Positions 4,411 to 5,690 of a stretch of DNA of 5,690 bases are shown in pieces; position 1 is the first letter of the stretch; each line of letters begins with the position of its first letter. This DNA is from Gammaproteobacteria bacterium. GTDB taxonomy: Bacteria > Pseudomonadota > Gammaproteobacteria > Enterobacterales > Kangiellaceae. The stretch is taken from NCBI GenBank assembly GCA_002401655.1, contig NVTT01000075.1, positions 743 through 6,432 of the forward strand, given 5' to 3'. A model generated the notes under the pieces. That model did not search any database and was not told the origin of the DNA. It saw nothing but the letters and a program-made list of their open reading frames with translations. The translations under genes were made by a program, and so were the position numbers.

Positions 4411-5690
4411 ATGGGTGATTTTGCAAAAGAAGTGATACCAATTAAAATCGAAGACGAGCTGAAAGTCTCTTATCTCGATTATGCAATGAGTGTTATTGTT
4501 GGCCGAGCGTTACCCGATGTACGGGATGGCTTAAAGCCAGTTCATCGACGTGTATTATACGCCATGAACGTCCTGTCAAATGACTATAACAAACCCTATA
4601 AAAAATCAGCCCGTGTTGTCGGCGATGTTATCGGTAAATATCATCCCCATGGTGATACAGCTGTTTACGACTCGATAGTTCGTATGGCTCAGCCTTTTTC
4701 TTTACGTTACATGTTAGTCGACGGTCAAGGTAACTTTGGTTCGGTCGATGGTGATTCACCCGCCGCCATGCGTTACACCGAAGTCCGAATGGACAAGATT
4801 GCTCATCATCTAATCAGTGATTTAGATAAAGAAACCGTTGATTGGGCAGAAAACTACGATGGTTCAGAAAGTGAGCCTAAAGTTTTTCCTTCCAGAATTC
4901 CTAACCTTATTATCAATGGTTCCTCAGGCATAGCGGTAGGAATGGCGACTAATATTGCGCCTCATAATCTTACCGAAGTGATCAATGCTTGTTTAGCGAT
5001 GGTTGATGATCCTGAAATAAATCTCGAACAAATTATGGAGCATATTCCAGGGCCCGATTTCCCCACACAAGGCATCATCAATGGTAGAGCTGGTATTTTG
5101 CAAGCTTACCAAACAGGTCGAGGTCGAATTCATATTCGTTCTAGGCATCATATTGAAACTAATGAGAAGAATGGTAAAGAGTCAATTGTTGTTACCGAAT
5201 TGCCTTATCAAGTGAATAAAGCGCGACTAACAGAGAAAATTGCGGAATTAGTTAGAGATAAAAAGATCGACGGTATTACCGGGCTTCGAGATGAATCTGA
5301 TAAAGATGGCATGCGTTTGGTGATTGAACTGCGTCGCGGTGAAAATTCTGATGTATTAATGAATAACCTCTATTCGCAATCACAAATGCAAACCGTATTT
5401 GGAATTAATATGGTTGCGCTTCAAGATGGCCAGCCAAAATTATTTACCCTTAAAGAAATGCTTGAGGCATTTATTAAGCATCGTAAAGAAGTGGTCATAA
5501 GACGAACAATCTTTGATTTAAGAAAAGCGCGTGAAAAAGCTCATACCTTAGAAGGTTTGGCGTTAGCGTTAGCCAATATTGATGAGATTATCGCGTTAAT
5601 TCGTAACGCTGAAAGCCCTGCAATGGCTAAAGAACAGTTAGTGGAAAAAAATTGGGAAGCGACTGCTATTTTAACCATGTTAGATAGTGC
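4411..5690 (+). CDS. gyrA: DNA gyrase subunit A, N-terminal half (3' end outside window)
   Basis: Type IIA topoisomerase subunit that cuts and rejoins the DNA gate while GyrB supplies ATP turnover, introducing negative supercoils. The first 426 residues are visible and align with E. coli GyrA without apparent indels. Visible parts are [21 protein letters not shown] (20-40), the winged-helix DNA-binding region, the quinolone-resistance region with [10 protein letters not shown] (78-87) carrying Thr83 and Asp87, catalytic Tyr122 in AMRYTE, the tower domain from about residue 160, and the start of the coiled coil ([11 protein letters not shown]). The C-terminal pinwheel and GyrA box lie beyond the window. 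Start ATG matches the conserved N-terminus. The gene is preceded by an extended -10 promoter and a roughly 280-nt repeat-bearing leader, and is divergent from the deaminase gene and ubiG. Confidence 0.98.
   Translation, partial: MGDFAKEVIPIKIEDELKVSYLDYAMSVIVGRALPDVRDGLKPVHRRVLYAMNVLSNDYNKPYKKSARVVGDVIGKYHPHGDTAVYDSIVRMAQPFSLRYMLVDGQGNFGSVDGDSPAAMRYTEVRMDKIAHHLISDLDKETVDWAENYDGSESEPKVFPSRIPNLIINGSSGIAVGMATNIAPHNLTEVINACLAMVDDPEINLEQIMEHIPGPDFPTQGIINGRAGILQAYQTGRGRIHIRSRHHIETNEKNGKESIVVTELPYQVNKARLTEKIAELVRDKKIDGITGLRDESDKDGMRLVIELRRGENSDVLMNNLYSQSQMQTVFGINMVALQDGQPKLFTLKEMLEAFIKHRKEVVIRRTIFDLRKAREKAHTLEGLALALANIDEIIALIRNAESPAMAKEQLVEKNWEATAILTMLDS

Overview
The window looks like chromosomal DNA of an AT-rich gammaproteobacterium, most likely a marine member of the Alteromonadales (Colwelliaceae-like). 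Three things point there: gyrA and ubiG stand back to back with a methylthioadenosine/SAH-deaminase-like gene between them, as in many gammaproteobacteria; the GyrA and UbiG proteins read almost residue for residue like their E. coli counterparts; and the histidine kinase resembles the kinase of the proteobacterial dedicated sortase system known from marine gammaproteobacteria. The genus is inference.

Layout. Bases 1-837 (+) are the C-terminal catalytic part of a sensor histidine kinase cut by the window edge. Bases 838-1751 carry no credible gene. They hold a foldback element (857-1000) flanked by an 11-bp direct repeat, then about 700 bp of interleaved inverted and direct repeats. Bases 1752-2462 (-) are ubiG. 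A second foldback element (2480-2577) fills the gap up to an amidohydrolase of the MTA/SAH deaminase type (2585-4027, -). Bases 4028-4410 are the divergent promoter and leader region, with an extended -10 promoter for gyrA and a perfect 3 x 15-bp tandem repeat. From 4411 to the end runs the N-terminal half of gyrA (+), cut by the window edge.

Function. The genes are mostly housekeeping: ubiquinone O-methylation by UbiG, which consumes SAM and yields SAH; a deaminase of the family that processes SAH/MTA, the by-products of SAM use; and DNA gyrase subunit A. The deaminase and ubiG run in the same direction and may be co-transcribed, which would couple SAM-dependent methylation to by-product recycling; this is inference. 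The kinase converges on ubiG and is unrelated to it.

I see no new multi-gene system. The unusual content is noncoding: two related foldback elements, one apparently inserted exactly at the kinase stop codon, and a dense repeat block with mutually exclusive pairings between 1297 and 1532.
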